Shown: piece by piece, positions 26,595 to 37,278 of the stretch
Position numbering within the stretch: position 1 is the first letter of the stretch
Layout of the letters: each line of letters starts with the position of its first letter
Assembly (NCBI RefSeq): GCF_002088945.1
Contig: NZ_NCSU01000011.1
Location: 434,001 to 498,000, forward strand
From: Henriciella pelagia
Lineage (GTDB): Bacteria > Pseudomonadota > Alphaproteobacteria > Caulobacterales > Hyphomonadaceae
Direction: 5' to 3'
DNA: 64,000 nucleotides
Notes under the pieces: generated by a model
What the model was told of the DNA's origin: nothing
Seen by the model: the letters and a program-made list of their open reading frames with translations, nothing else
Database searches by the model: none
Program-made: the position numbers and the translations under genes

Positions 26595-29000
26595 CTAGTG
26601 GCGCAGCGACTCGGCTGCATCTGGGTCTGCCGGCTTTCCGGACAGCGATGCCTGAAGCGCCGCTTCATCCTCGTCCGACCATTCGATCGGCGTCAGAGGC
26701 CGCGTCAGCGCCCGCGCGAAGACTTCATTGATGTCTGTCACCGGAACAATCCTGAGGCCTTCCTTCACATTGTCCGGGATCTCAGCGAGATCCTTTTCAT
26801 TCTCTTCCGGAATAAGCACTGTCTTGATGCCGCCGCGGAGCGCCGCAAGCAGCTTCTCCTTGAGGCCCCCAATCGGCAAGACGCGTCCGCGTAGCGACAC
26901 TTCGCCGGTCATCGCGACATCGCGGCGAACCGGATTGCCGGTCAGCAGTGACACGATGGCCGTCGTCATGGCGATGCCCGCAGAAGGGCCATCCTTTGGC
27001 GTCGCACCATCCGGCACGTGGACGTGAATGTCCGTCGTGTTGAACTGGCTCGGCTTGATGCCCAGCATCACGGCGCGCGACCGGACAAGTGAACTCGCCG
27101 CCTGGATAGACTCCTTCATCACATCACGAAGGTTACCGGTGACTTTCATCATGCCGCGGCCTGGCATCTGGACAGCCTCGATCGTGAGCAGGTCACCGCC
27201 GGTTTCTGTCCAGGCAAGGCCTGTGACGGCTCCAATCTGGTCCTCTTCATCAGCGAGGCCGAAACGGAATTTCCGGACACCCGCAAAATCGCCGAGATTG
27301 TCAGACGTGATCTCGATCACCGTTTCATCCGACTGCGTAATCTTCCGGACCGCCTTGCGGGCAAGTTTGGCAAGTTCGCGCTCGAGGCTACGCACACCGC
27401 CTTCGCGAGTGTAATAGCGGATGAGGTCGCGGACCGCCTCTTCCTGCACAAGCCACTCGCTGTCGGCCAGCCCGTGATCCTTGCGGATTTTCGGGATGAG
27501 GTGACGCACCGCGATCTGAAGTTTCTCGTCTTCGGTGTAGCCTGCAATGCGGATGATCTCCATCCGGTCGAGAAGCGGCTGCGGCATGTTCAGTGAGTTC
27601 GCCGTCGTCACGAACATCACATCCGAAAGGTCGTAGTCGACTTCCAGATAATGGTCGTTGAACGTCGAATTCTGCGCCGGATCGAGCACTTCGAGAAGCG
27701 CCGAGGCCGGATCGCCGCGATGGTCCATACCCATCTTGTCGATCTCATCGAGCAGGAAGAGCGGATTGCCGGACTTGGCCTTTTTCATCGACTGGATGAT
27801 CCGCCCCGGCATCGAACCGATATAGGTCCGACGGTGGCCACGGATTTCGCTTTCATCGCGGACACCGCCAAGCGACACACGAACGAAGTCGCGGCCGGTG
27901 GCTTCTGCAATCGACTTGCCAAGCGACGTCTTACCGACGCCAGGAGGTCCGACGAGGCAGAGGATCGGTCCCTTCATCTTCTTGGTCCGCTTCTGGACGG
28001 CAAGATATTCGAGGATGCGTTCCTTGACCTTCTCTAGACCGTAATGGTCTTCGTCGAGCTGTTCCTCAGCCCTGTTGAGATCGGTCGAGATGTTCTTGTG
28101 ATCACCCCATGGCAACGCCAGGAGCCAGTCGAGATAGTTCCGCACCACTGTCGATTCGGCCGACATCGGGCTCATCTGGCGAAGCTTTTTGACTTCCTGA
28201 TCAGCCTTGACGCGGGCCTCCTCGCTGAGAGGCGTCTCTCGGATCTTCTCTTCGAGCTCTGAAACCTCATCACGCTCTTCACCGGCATCTCCGAGTTCGC
28301 GCTGGATCGCTTTCATCTGCTCATTGAGATAATACTCGCGCTGGGTCTTCTCCATCTGACGCTTGACGCGGTTCTTGATCTTCCGCTCCATCTGCATCAT
28401 GCCCATTTCGCCCTCCATCAGGGCAAACACCTTCTCAAGGCGTTCACGGGCATTGGAGACTTCCAGCAATTCCTGCTTGTCGCCGAGCTTGACCTGCAAT
28501 TGCGATGCTACGGCATCCGCAAGTTTGCCAGCGTCGGTAATCTGGGAGACTGTCGCGACGGATTCCGGCGGAATCTTGCGATTCAGTTTCGCATAGTTTT
28601 CGAACTGGTCGATCACCGCCCGTGCGAGTGCCTGCACCTCACCCGTATCGCCAGCTTCCGGCTCCACGAGGTCGACCTCAGCGTCGAAATAGGTGTCGCG
28701 ATCATTGAACTCGACAATCCGCGCGCGGCTCGAACCCTCGACGAGCACTTTGACCGTGCCATCAGGAAGCTTCAGCAGCTGCAGAATCGTCGCAACCGTG
28801 CCGAGCTGATGGACGTCATCAGCGGTCGGGTCATCAGTGGACGGGTCCTTCTGGGCGACGAGCATGATCTCGTTCTCGCCCTCATCGACCATTTCAAGCG
28901 CCCTTACGGACTTGTCGCGACCTACAAACAGCGGCGCCACCATGTCCGGAAAGACAACAATATCCCTCAAAGGAAGGACAGGGAGGGTTTTTCTGGGCAT
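26595..29000 (-). CDS. lon: ATP-dependent protease Lon
   Basis: An 801-residue AAA+ serine protease degrading misfolded and regulatory proteins (in Caulobacter, DnaA, CcrM and SciP). The N-terminal substrate domain (about 1-200) and coiled coil precede the ATPase with Walker A GPPGVGKTSLGKS, Walker B FLLDEIDKMG and a sensor region. The proteolytic domain has the Ser in KDGPSAGIAM (about 677) and the Lys about 43 residues later in GGLKEKLLAA. It is the third gene of clpP-clpX-lon, with its own 140-base upstream gap holding a possible heat-shock promoter and its own terminator. Confidence 0.97.
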   Translation of the reverse strand: MPRKTLPVLPLRDIVVFPDMVAPLFVGRDKSVRALEMVDEGENEIMLVAQKDPSTDDPTADDVHQLGTVATILQLLKLPDGTVKVLVEGSSRARIVEFNDRDTYFDAEVDLVEPEAGDTGEVQALARAVIDQFENYAKLNRKIPPESVATVSQITDAGKLADAVASQLQVKLGDKQELLEVSNARERLEKVFALMEGEMGMMQMERKIKNRVKRQMEKTQREYYLNEQMKAIQRELGDAGEERDEVSELEEKIRETPLSEEARVKADQEVKKLRQMSPMSAESTVVRNYLDWLLALPWGDHKNISTDLNRAEEQLDEDHYGLEKVKERILEYLAVQKRTKKMKGPILCLVGPPGVGKTSLGKSIAEATGRDFVRVSLGGVRDESEIRGHRRTYIGSMPGRIIQSMKKAKSGNPLFLLDEIDKMGMDHRGDPASALLEVLDPAQNSTFNDHYLEVDYDLSDVMFVTTANSLNMPQPLLDRMEIIRIAGYTEDEKLQIAVRHLIPKIRKDHGLADSEWLVQEEAVRDLIRYYTREGGVRSLERELAKLARKAVRKITQSDETVIEITSDNLGDFAGVRKFRFGLADEEDQIGAVTGLAWTETGGDLLTIEAVQMPGRGMMKVTGNLRDVMKESIQAASSLVRSRAVMLGIKPSQFNTTDIHVHVPDGATPKDGPSAGIAMTTAIVSLLTGNPVRRDVAMTGEVSLRGRVLPIGGLKEKLLAALRGGIKTVLIPEENEKDLAEIPDNVKEGLRIVPVTDINEVFARALTRPLTPIEWSDEDEAALQASLSGKPADPDAAESLRH

Positions 29001-29083
29001 TCTATGCCTCCTCTATTCTGGATCCTGCTCAGCAGCGATCCGCCGCTCGCCCAAGGGTGGACGATTCCGGCTTCTGATGAAAG

Positions 29084-29111
29084 ATGTGGAGGTAAACTCA
29101 GACCATTCAAG
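29084..29111 (-). promoter_or_regulatory. Possible sigma-32-type heat-shock promoter of lon
   Basis: On the minus strand CTTGAA is followed after 14 bases by CTCCACAT, close to the RpoH pattern CTTGAA-N13-15-CCCCATNT, about 85-110 bases before the lon start. Placement upstream of a heat-shock protease is sensible, but the match was made by eye and the -10 box is imperfect. Confidence 0.4.
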
Positions 29112-29140
29112 CCAGTCAGAGCATCAAGAATTGCACAGAA

Positions 29141-30406
29141 TTAGGATGCTTCGCTTGGCTTGGCTGTTTTGGCATGGACATGCAGTGGAGCCGCCTTGCC
29201 TTCCACCACTTCACCGTTGACGACAACCTCTTCGACACCGCGCAGATTCGGCAGCTCGAACATGGTGTCCAGCAGAATGCCTTCCATGATCGAGCGCAGG
29301 CCACGCGCGCCCGTCTTGCGGGCGATCGCCTTGCGAGCCACCGCTGTCAGCGCCTCTTCAGTAAAGGTCAGCTTGACGTCTTCCATGTCGAAAAGACGCT
29401 GGTACTGCTTCAGCAGTGCGTTCTTCGGCTGGCTGAGAATCTCGATCAGGGCGTCCTCATCAAGGTCCTCCAGCGTTGCGATGACGGGCAGACGACCGAT
29501 GAATTCAGGAATAAGCCCGTAGCGCTGAAGGTCTTCAGGCTCCGTATCGCGCAGGACTTCGCCAACGCCGCGATCGTCAGGGTCCTTCACATCCGCGCCG
29601 AAGCCCATGCGGGTCCCTTCGCCGCGCGAGGAAATGATCTTGTCGAGACCAGCGAAAGCACCACCACAGATGAACAGGATGTTGGTCGTATCGACCTGCA
29701 GGAATTCCTGCTGAGGATGCTTGCGCCCCCCTTGCGGCGGCACGGATGCAACTGTGCCTTCCATGATCTTGAGAAGCGCCTGCTGAACGCCCTCGCCCGA
29801 AACATCTCGCGTGATGGATGGATTGTCCGACTTGCGGGAAATCTTGTCGATTTCGTCGATATAGACAATGCCACGCTGGGCACGTTCGACATTATAGTCG
29901 GCCGCCTGAAGCAGTTTGAGCACGATATTCTCAACATCCTCACCGACATAGCCGGCTTCGGTCAGCGTCGTGGCGTCCGCCATCGTGAATGGCACATCAA
30001 GGATGCGCGCCAGCGTCTGTGCCAGCAGCGTCTTGCCGCAACCGGTCGGACCGACGAGAAGAATGTTCGACTTGGCCAGTTCAACACCGTCTGATGTCGA
30101 AGCATGGGACAGTCGCTTGTAGTGATTGTGTACAGCCACGGACAGGATCCGCTTGGCGTACTCCTGCCCGATGACATAATCATCCAGGACGTCGCAAATC
30201 TCACGCGGGCTCGGAACGCCCTCTTTCGACTTGAAACCAGAAGCCTTGCTCTCTTCACGGATGATATCCATGCAAAGCTCGACGCATTCGTCGCAGATGA
30301 ACACGGTTGGACCCGCAATCAGCTTCTTTACTTCGTGCTGGCTCTTTCCACAGAAAGAGCAGTAGAGCGTATTCTTGGAATCGCCGGTGCCGTTTTGTTT
30401 GGTCAT
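29141..30406 (-). CDS. clpX: ClpXP protease ATPase subunit ClpX
   Basis: A 421-residue AAA+ unfoldase that delivers substrates (ssrA-tagged proteins, CtrA in Caulobacter) to ClpP. Start chosen at ATG 30406, with GAGGT 5-9 bases upstream; eight further codons are open upstream. The N-terminal C4 zinc finger is CSFCGK...CDECVELC. Walker A is [15 protein letters not shown], Walker B YIDEIDKI, and the ClpP-docking IGF loop is represented by the segment before FIGRLPV. Encoded 121 bases downstream of clpP on the same strand. Confidence 0.97.
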   Translation of the reverse strand: MTKQNGTGDSKNTLYCSFCGKSQHEVKKLIAGPTVFICDECVELCMDIIREESKASGFKSKEGVPSPREICDVLDDYVIGQEYAKRILSVAVHNHYKRLSHASTSDGVELAKSNILLVGPTGCGKTLLAQTLARILDVPFTMADATTLTEAGYVGEDVENIVLKLLQAADYNVERAQRGIVYIDEIDKISRKSDNPSITRDVSGEGVQQALLKIMEGTVASVPPQGGRKHPQQEFLQVDTTNILFICGGAFAGLDKIISSRGEGTRMGFGADVKDPDDRGVGEVLRDTEPEDLQRYGLIPEFIGRLPVIATLEDLDEDALIEILSQPKNALLKQYQRLFDMEDVKLTFTEEALTAVARKAIARKTGARGLRSIMEGILLDTMFELPNLRGVEEVVVNGEVVEGKAAPLHVHAKTAKPSEAS

Positions 30407-30527
30407 GGCTACCTCAATGCTTGCGATCAATTAACGCACGATTTATGCCGCGCGGGTTTCTCGCACGAAAATGATCTTATTTTTTAAGCCGAAACGCGCA
30501 AGTGCAGCAGCGCATCAGCCCTGATTA

Positions 30528-31148
30528 TTATTCGTCGTCGCCTTTGCGACGCTCAAATACCTGGTCAATCAGACCAAATTCCTTGGCCTCCTCAGCGGTC
30601 ATGAACGTGTCGCGGTCCAGTTTACGCTCAATCGTGTCATAATCCTGACCGGTGTGTTTGACGTAAATATTGTTCAGACGCCGTTTCAGTTCGAGAATTT
30701 CTTCCGCATGGCGCTCAATGTCCGAAGCGACGCCGCGATAGCCCCCTGACGGCTGGTGAACCATGACGCGCGCATTCGGCAGGGCAATCCGCAAATCCTT
30801 CTTTCCGGCCGCGAGAAGAAGCGAGCCCATGGATGCGGCCTGTCCAATGCAGACCGTAGAGATCGGGCAACGGATATATTGCATCGTGTCATAAATCGCG
30901 AGACCGGAGGAGACGTATCCGCCCGGACTGTTGATGTACATGGCGATCTCTTTTTTCGGGCTTTCGGATTCCAGGAAGAGAAGCTGGGACGTGATCAGTG
31001 CGGCCATGCCGTCATCAATTCCGCCCGTGACAAAAATGATCCGCTCTTTCAGGAGGCGGGAGAAGATGTCGAAGGCCCGCTCACCCCGGCTCGTCTGCTC
31101 GACGACCATTGGGACCAGGTTCAGCGCGGTGGTGTAGGGATCGGACAT
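30528..31148 (-). CDS. clpP: ATP-dependent Clp protease proteolytic subunit
   Basis: A 206-residue tetradecameric serine protease. Start chosen at ATG 31148, which begins [19 protein letters not shown] as in homologues; the 20 codons open upstream look like leader sequence. The catalytic triad is S106 ([10 protein letters not shown]), H131 (MVHQPSGG) and D180, with spacing identical to E. coli S97/H122/D171. The hydrophobic pocket and handle helix are present. First gene of the clpP-clpX-lon series. Confidence 0.97.
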   Translation of the reverse strand: MSDPYTTALNLVPMVVEQTSRGERAFDIFSRLLKERIIFVTGGIDDGMAALITSQLLFLESESPKKEIAMYINSPGGYVSSGLAIYDTMQYIRCPISTVCIGQAASMGSLLLAAGKKDLRIALPNARVMVHQPSGGYRGVASDIERHAEEILELKRRLNNIYVKHTGQDYDTIERKLDRDTFMTAEEAKEFGLIDQVFERRKGDDE

Positions 31149-31282
31149 TCTAGAGTTTCCAGCGTAGTCTGTTGTTCTCGTCACGACTGTGGTCGCAGAC
31201 GTTGGCATATTTGTCTACCAGCCATCGCACGCAAGAGGTGATCTGATGTGGCCGGTGGATAAAGTCTTAATCTGAATCGAAA

Positions 31283-31305
31283 GCGCCGGGGCAAGACCCC
31301 GGCGC
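31283..31305 (-). terminator. Terminator downstream of glnA
   Basis: A perfect 9-bp GC stem GCGCCGGGG/CCCCGGCGC with a five-base loop, 25 bases beyond the glnA stop, followed on the minus strand by TTTCGATT. It separates glnBA from the clpP promoter region. Confidence 0.7.
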
Positions 31306-31330
31306 AATCTTTGTATCAGTCGGCCTGCAC

Positions 31331-32734
31331 TTACACCTTATAGTACATGTCGAATTCGACCGGGTGAGGATGGAGCTGGAGGCGCTCGACCTCTTCCATC
31401 TTCAGCTCGATATAGGCATCGATCTGGTCATCATCGAAAACATTGCCCTTCTTGAGGAACTCGCGGTCACCATCCAGATTTTCAAGGGCCTCACGAAGCG
31501 ATCCGCAGACTTGCGGGATCGACTTCGCTTCCTCTGGCGGAAGGTCGTAAAGGTCCTTGTCCATGGCGTCGCCCGGATGGATCTTGTTTTCGATACCGTC
31601 GAGGCCCGCCATGAGCAGGGCTGCGAAGGCGAGGTACGGGTTGGCCGTCGGGTCCGGGAAGCGGGTCTCGATACGCTTTGCCTTCGGGTTCGAGCCGAAA
31701 GGAATGCGGATCGACGCCGAACGGTTGCGAGCCGAATAGGCCAGCATGACCGGGGCTTCATAGCCTGGCACGAGACGCTTGTAGGAATTGGTCGACGCGT
31801 TAGTGATCGCGTTCAGCGCCTTGGCATGCTTGATGATGCCGCCAATGTAGAACAGGCAGGTCTCGGAGAGGCCGGCATAGAGGTCGCCTGCAAAGGTCGG
31901 TGAGGACCCGTTCCAGATCGACTGGTGGACGTGCATGCCCGAGCCATTGTCCTGGAACATCGGCTTCGGCATGAAGGTCGCGGTCTTGCCGTACTGCGCG
32001 GCCACATTGTGGATCACATATTTATAGTACTGAAGGTTGTCGGCCATCTTGGTGAGGGTCGAGAACTTCATGCCAAGTTCGTGTTGGGCCGGCGCCACTT
32101 CGTGGTGGTGCTTTTCAGGGTTGAGACCGATCTCGCCCATGATGGCGAGCATTTCAGAACGCATGTCCTGCTCGGAATCAATCGGCGGAACCGGGAAGTA
32201 ACCGCCCTTGGCATGTGGGCGGTGACCCATATTGCCCATTTCATATTCCTTGTCCGTGTTCGAAGGAAGCTCCGTCGAATCAAAGGAATAACCCGTCTTG
32301 TGTGAGTCGGTGGACCAGCGAACATCATCAAAGACGAAGAATTCGGCTTCCGGACCGAAATAAGCGGTCGTGCCGATACCGGTCTGCTTCAGATAAGCTT
32401 CCGCCTTTTTCGCAGTTGTGCGCGGGTCGCGGCCATAGGCTTCGCCAGTGATCGGGTCGAGAATATCGCAGATGACGGCCAGCGTGGTCTGCTGGAAGAA
32501 TGGATCGATGAGCGCTGCGCTCGTATCAGGCATGAGCAGCATGTCGGACTCGTTGATCGCTTTCCAGCCAGCAACGGACGAGCCGTCGAACATCTGGCCT
32601 TCAGTGAAGAAGTCGTCGTCGATCATGCCCTTGTCGAACGTCACATGCTGCAGCTTGCCGCGCGGATCTGTAAAGCGCAGGTCGACAAACTCGACATCCT
32701 TTTCCTTCATGAGTTTTAGTAGATTTTCGGCCAT
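31331..32734 (-). CDS. glnA: Glutamine synthetase, type I
   Basis: A 467-residue dodecameric enzyme that makes glutamine from glutamate, ammonia and ATP. The beta-grasp N-terminal domain ([18 protein letters not shown]) and catalytic domain ([35 protein letters not shown]) are complete. The adenylylation Tyr lies in [12 protein letters not shown], so control by GlnE is likely. The protein ends in the usual YYKV. It follows glnB by 56 bases on the same strand, the standard alphaproteobacterial glnBA operon. Confidence 0.98.
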   Translation of the reverse strand: MAENLLKLMKEKDVEFVDLRFTDPRGKLQHVTFDKGMIDDDFFTEGQMFDGSSVAGWKAINESDMLLMPDTSAALIDPFFQQTTLAVICDILDPITGEAYGRDPRTTAKKAEAYLKQTGIGTTAYFGPEAEFFVFDDVRWSTDSHKTGYSFDSTELPSNTDKEYEMGNMGHRPHAKGGYFPVPPIDSEQDMRSEMLAIMGEIGLNPEKHHHEVAPAQHELGMKFSTLTKMADNLQYYKYVIHNVAAQYGKTATFMPKPMFQDNGSGMHVHQSIWNGSSPTFAGDLYAGLSETCLFYIGGIIKHAKALNAITNASTNSYKRLVPGYEAPVMLAYSARNRSASIRIPFGSNPKAKRIETRFPDPTANPYLAFAALLMAGLDGIENKIHPGDAMDKDLYDLPPEEAKSIPQVCGSLREALENLDGDREFLKKGNVFDDDQIDAYIELKMEEVERLQLHPHPVEFDMYYKV

Positions 32735-32790
32735 TTAGCCCTCCTGTTTGAATTCTTGTCTCTTGGCCCGCGACCAACGCGGATAACTGG

Positions 32791-33243
<453 letters not shown>

Positions 33244-33366
33244 TCAGCGCCATTGACTGAGTTTTGGGCATCTTGGCCACACTCAAAAATGACGCCTGCG
33301 TCATTGTTCTGTTAACTGGCCCATGGTAAAAGGCTCCCTAATCCTTATTTCAAATCGGAAACCACC

Positions 33367-34140
33367 ATGAGCGCAACTGTCGTCGCGAACATTGACCCCA
33401 ATCGCCGTCAGCCAAAATTTCGTCCGTTGAAGGCGTGGAGCCACATGCAGAAGCTGATAGCGAACAAGGAAGATACCGAACAGGTATTCCTGATCATTGA
33501 GTCGCTGAATGGCAACAACCTTCAGAAGGATTTTGAGCGATTTTTGGCCTCCGACCGTGGCGTTGAGGAGCTGCAGAAGCGCACATACCTGCCGCCGATT
33601 CTTGACCAGCACGGCCCCCTCCACAACATGCCGGAGGGCAGCGTCGGACGAACCTATGCCGAGTTCATGGAACGGGAGGGCCTGACAGCCGCAGGGCTCG
33701 TCACCGAGAGCGAAACGCGCGAGTCGGACTGGCGCGATTACGACGATGATCTGCTTTGGTATGCCAACCGCCTTCGGGACACGCACGACATGTTCCATAT
33801 CCTGACCGGCTATGGTCGCGACGCGCTGGGCGAAGCAACGCTTCTCGGTTTCACCCACAGCCAGAATGGCGGACTGGGAATTCGCTTCATCAATTTCATG
33901 GGCGGCCGGGAAATCTCGAAAGTCGCGCCAAAATCAGCAAACATTCGGGCTGTGTTGCGCGAGGGCCGCGAGCATGGGAAGGTCGCGAAACGCATTATCG
34001 AACAGGACATTTTGGCGCTTCTTCCGCGCCAGCTCGAAGATGTGCGGGCCGAACTCAACATCAACGAGCCCGCTCTCTACAAACGCGCCAAGTCAATGCT
34101 TGAAGACGCAGGTATCCAGCCGCTTGCGGCGGCCGCATGA
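33367..34140 (+). CDS. coq4: Coq4 family ubiquinone biosynthesis protein
   Basis: A 257-residue protein of the Coq4 family. The zinc-binding motif HDMFH followed by Glu (RDALGEATLLG) is intact (about residues 139-155). Eukaryotic Coq4 has been linked to oxidative decarboxylation of ring C1 and organisation of the CoQ complex; bacterial homologues are found mainly in alphaproteobacteria and a related role is assumed. The stop overlaps the next gene start as ATGA (34137-34140), so translation is coupled. Confidence 0.88.
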   Translation: MSATVVANIDPNRRQPKFRPLKAWSHMQKLIANKEDTEQVFLIIESLNGNNLQKDFERFLASDRGVEELQKRTYLPPILDQHGPLHNMPEGSVGRTYAEFMEREGLTAAGLVTESETRESDWRDYDDDLLWYANRLRDTHDMFHILTGYGRDALGEATLLGFTHSQNGGLGIRFINFMGGREISKVAPKSANIRAVLREGREHGKVAKRIIEQDILALLPRQLEDVRAELNINEPALYKRAKSMLEDAGIQPLAAAA

Positions 34141-34676
34141 TCTGGCTCATCCGGCATGGTGAGGCAGCGGCCGGCTGGGGCGATGCCGACGATCCCGGTC
34201 TGTCCGGGCTTGGGCGGAAACAGGCATTCCACGCGGCTGACATCCTTAGGTCTGCCCCCGTCACTCGTGCTATTTCAAGTCCCATGAAGCGTTGCCAGCA
34301 AACAGCAGACGCATTCACGTCCAGGTCGGGAATGTCGTTTGACACAGTGAATGCAGTGACCGAGATTCCGACACCCGCCGGCCTGGATGATCGCCGCGCG
34401 TGGCTGTCCGGTTTCATGTCCGGTGACTGGTCGGCGGCCCCTGCCCTCCTCAAGGACTGGCGCGATGGCCTCATCGCGGCGGTCGAAGGACTTCCAGACA
34501 ATACAGCCGTGTTCACCCACTTCGTTGCCATCAACGCCATTGTCGGCCACCTCAATAATGTCCCGGGCGTAACTGTCTTTCGTCCTGCCAATTGCTCGAT
34601 CACGACGTTGACCAGATCCGGGTCGGCGCTCAGCGTCGACAAGCTCGGAAGCGAGGCAGCAACTCGGATCCTGTAG
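34137..34676 (+). CDS. Histidine phosphatase family protein
   Basis: A 179-residue branch-1 histidine phosphatase. The RHGE motif begins at residue 6 (LIRHGEA), with a second Arg in SPMKRCQQTA and the distal His in VFTHFVAINA, where most members have a Gly after the His. Active-site geometry is therefore largely kept. Substrate unknown (SixA- or phosphoglycerate-mutase-like). Translationally coupled to coq4. Confidence 0.88.
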   Translation: MIWLIRHGEAAAGWGDADDPGLSGLGRKQAFHAADILRSAPVTRAISSPMKRCQQTADAFTSRSGMSFDTVNAVTEIPTPAGLDDRRAWLSGFMSGDWSAAPALLKDWRDGLIAAVEGLPDNTAVFTHFVAINAIVGHLNNVPGVTVFRPANCSITTLTRSGSALSVDKLGSEAATRIL

Positions 34677-34791
34677 CAATAGACGGGATTTGGACGGTTA
34701 CTGGACGGTTGCCTCGCACCTCACGGGCCGTCTTTTCAATCTGAATTTGCTATGGAAACATGGCCAAGCTGAACCGGCCGGAGATGTCTGA

Positions 34792-35637
34792 TTGCCAAAG
34801 ATCAATCCTGAGAAAAATTCACCTGAGCTGTGGCTTGAGCATTGGCCCTGGCCGGATGCTGAGGGGCACAAATACCGGCGTGGTCACCTGGGCTGCGTAA
34901 CGGGCCCTCCCTCTGCGACCGGGGCCGCACGCCTGGCCGCGCGCGCGGGTCTTCGCATTGGGGCCGGTCTGGTCAGCCTGCTCTCGCCGCCGGCCTCGGT
35001 TCTGGTCAACGCCGTTCACTCGACAGCTGTAATGGTAAAGGCCTTTCACGATAGCGACAGCCTGTCATCTCTGGCGAGCGAGACGAATTGCACCGTCATT
35101 GGCCCAGCAGCTGGCGTCACCGAAGCCACGGCCCGCAACGTCATATCTGTTCTGGCGACTGCAGAAAGCGCCGTGCTGGACGCCGATGCGCTGACGGTGT
35201 TCAAGGATGCGCCGAAAGATCTGTTCAAGCACCTCCGTCCGACGACCGTGCTGACACCACATGAAGGCGAATTCGAAAGAGTCTTTCCTGGCCTGCTGGA
35301 TCAGCTTGGTCGCATTGAAGCTGCGAAGAGCGCATCCTCCGTGTCGGGTGCCGTCATGATTCTCAAGGGCGCCGAAACTGTAATCGCTAATCCAGATGGC
35401 CGGGTCGTGATCAACCGCCATGCATCACCCTTTCTGGCGACCGCCGGCAGCGGTGACGTCCTGGCTGGCATCACGGGCGGGCTGATGGCGCAGGGCATGT
35501 CGGCCTATCACGCGGCCTGCGCGGCCGTCTGGGTACATGGCGATGCCAGTCTCCGGTTTGGCCCCGGCATGATCGCGGAAGACCTGCCCGAAATGTTGCC
35601 TGGCATCCTCGCAAGCTTTTATGCATCGCGGTCTTGA
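34792..35637 (+). CDS. nnrD: ADP-dependent NAD(P)H-hydrate dehydratase, stand-alone
   Basis: A 281-residue ribokinase-fold enzyme that repairs hydrated NADH/NADPH. KYRRGHLGCVTGP, LDADAL, LTPHEGEFERVFPG and ATAGSGDVLAGITGG (catalytic Asp and nucleotide site) are typical. Many bacterial Nnr proteins carry a fused N-terminal epimerase (NnrE) of about 200 residues; it is absent here, and no remnant lies in the 115 bases upstream. The start is TTG at 34792, with CCGGAG eight bases upstream and a TGA stop immediately before it in frame. The next feature is tRNA-Leu. Confidence 0.92.
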   Translation: MPKINPEKNSPELWLEHWPWPDAEGHKYRRGHLGCVTGPPSATGAARLAARAGLRIGAGLVSLLSPPASVLVNAVHSTAVMVKAFHDSDSLSSLASETNCTVIGPAAGVTEATARNVISVLATAESAVLDADALTVFKDAPKDLFKHLRPTTVLTPHEGEFERVFPGLLDQLGRIEAAKSASSVSGAVMILKGAETVIANPDGRVVINRHASPFLATAGSGDVLAGITGGLMAQGMSAYHAACAAVWVHGDASLRFGPGMIAEDLPEMLPGILASFYASRS

Positions 35638-35677
35638 ACCGTTCGGCGGAGCTGAGTACGAGAGCCCTCCACACATA

Positions 35678-35762
35678 GCGGATGTGGCGAAATTGGTAGA
35701 CGCACCAGATTTAGGTTCTGGCGCCGCGAGGCGTGGGGGTTCAAGTCCCTCCATCCGCACCA
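35678..35762 (+). tRNA. tRNA-Leu (anticodon TAG)
   Basis: 85 bases including CCA. The acceptor stem is GCGGATG/CATCCGC, with the class II long variable arm GCGCCGCGAGGCGT, anticodon stem CCAGA/TCTGG around loop TTTAGGT (TAG), and T arm GGGGG-TTCAAGT-CCCTC. Confidence 0.97.
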
Positions 35763-35888
35763 TGTGAGATTGGTCATGTCCCACGCGTAGACAGTCGCGC
35801 CACGCTGTGACATACACCGCCGCTTCTAGGATAATCGATGCCAGAACGTCCGGTCGCAAAGGCCGACCCGGCACAAGGAATGACAGAC

Positions 35889-37223
35889 ATGGAATGCACC
35901 GAAACCACCGATGGCCTGAGCCGCATGTACAAGGTCAAGGTGCCTGCAAGCGAGCTGAAAACCCGCTTCGACGCAAAGATTGAAGAAATCCGCCCGCAGA
36001 TGCGCCTGAAAGGCTTCCGCCCAGGCAAGGTTCCTGCCGCTCACGTCAAGAAGATGTTCGGCAAATCCATCATGGGTGAAGTTGTCGAAGCTGCCATGAA
36101 GGAATCCAGCGAAAAGGCCATCGCCGACGCGGATATCCGTCCGGCTTCACAGCCAGACATGCACATGGAAAGCGACATGGAAGCCGTGCTCGATGGCAAG
36201 GAAGACCTCGCCTATCACATGCACGTAGATGTCATGCCGGACTTCGAACCGGCCGATACTTCCAAGATCAAGATCACGCGTCCGGTATCGGAAGTGGATG
36301 ACGCCGCGCTGGACGAAGCGCTTGGCCGCGTCGCTGAAAACAATCAGAAATTTGAAGCCCGCGGCAAGACCGCAAAAGCTCGCGATGGCGACGCCGTGCT
36401 GATTGATTTCGTCGGAAAGGTTGACGGAGAAGCCTTTGAAGGCGGCGCTGCAGAAGGTCACTCGCTCGTTCTGGGATCGGGCAGCTTTATCCCCGGCTTT
36501 GAAGAGCAGCTGGTTGGAACGAAGGCCGGCGACAAGAAGGATGTCGAGGTCACTTTCCCCGAGCAGTACCAGGCCGAACACCTCGCCGGCAAAGCGGCTG
36601 TGTTCGAAGTGACCGTTCATGAGGTTCGCGCACCAAAGACGCCGGAAATCGACGAGGAATTCGCAAAGGGCCTCGGGATCGATTCCCTGGAAGAGCTGAA
36701 AAAGCTTGTCAGCGACCAGCTTCAGGCCGAGCTCGACAACGCATCACGCGCCAAAGCCAAGCGCGCCTTGCTCGACGAGCTCGACAAGGCCCACGACTTC
36801 GAGCTTCCGCCGAAAATGGTCGACATGGAGTTCGACCAGATCTGGCAACAGCTGCAGTCAGAAATGGATGCCGGTCGCGCAAGCGATGAAGACAAGGACA
36901 AGCCGGAAGAAAAGCTGAAGGAAGAATACCGCGCAATTGCTGAGCGCCGCGTTCGCCTTGGTCTGGTCCTGGCGGAAATTGGCCGTCTTCAGGACATCAA
37001 GATCTCCGAGCAGGAAGTCCAGCAGGCCCTGATCCGCGAAGCGCAACGCTATCCAGGGCAGGAGCGTCAGGTCATTGAGTTCTTCCAGCAGAACCCGAAC
37101 GCAATGGCGCAGCTGCGCGCCCCGATCTACGAGGACAAGGTTGTCGACTACCTGCTCGAGAACGTGAAGGTCTCCGACAAGAAGGTCTCCAGGGAAGACC
37201 TCCTCAAGGAAGACGAAGAATAG
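35889..37223 (+). CDS. tig: Trigger factor
   Basis: A 444-residue ribosome-bound chaperone with peptidyl-prolyl isomerase activity. Start chosen at ATG 35889: AAGGA lies nine bases upstream and MECTETTDGLSRMYKV matches the family N terminus; ATGs at 35838 and 35880 are in frame but less well placed. The ribosome-binding signature FRPGKVP (GFRPGKVPAAHVKKMFG) is near residue 45, the FKBP domain lies at about 150-240 (DAVLIDFVGKVDGEAFEGG), and the C-terminal arms follow. In many alphaproteobacteria tig precedes clpP; here it is separated by 4.7 kb and on the opposite strand. Confidence 0.96.
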   Translation: MECTETTDGLSRMYKVKVPASELKTRFDAKIEEIRPQMRLKGFRPGKVPAAHVKKMFGKSIMGEVVEAAMKESSEKAIADADIRPASQPDMHMESDMEAVLDGKEDLAYHMHVDVMPDFEPADTSKIKITRPVSEVDDAALDEALGRVAENNQKFEARGKTAKARDGDAVLIDFVGKVDGEAFEGGAAEGHSLVLGSGSFIPGFEEQLVGTKAGDKKDVEVTFPEQYQAEHLAGKAAVFEVTVHEVRAPKTPEIDEEFAKGLGIDSLEELKKLVSDQLQAELDNASRAKAKRALLDELDKAHDFELPPKMVDMEFDQIWQQLQSEMDAGRASDEDKDKPEEKLKEEYRAIAERRVRLGLVLAEIGRLQDIKISEQEVQQALIREAQRYPGQERQVIEFFQQNPNAMAQLRAPIYEDKVVDYLLENVKVSDKKVSREDLLKEDEE

Positions 37224-37248
37224 TTTTTCGCCGAATTGAAAATCCTGG

Positions 37249-37278
37249 GCCCGGCAGTTTTCGCTGCCGGGCTTTTTT
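37249..37278 (+). terminator. Rho-independent terminator after tig
   Basis: A 9-bp stem GCCCGGCAG/CTGCCGGGC with a six-base loop, followed by six T. It ends exactly at the stop of the convergent large gene. Confidence 0.9.
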
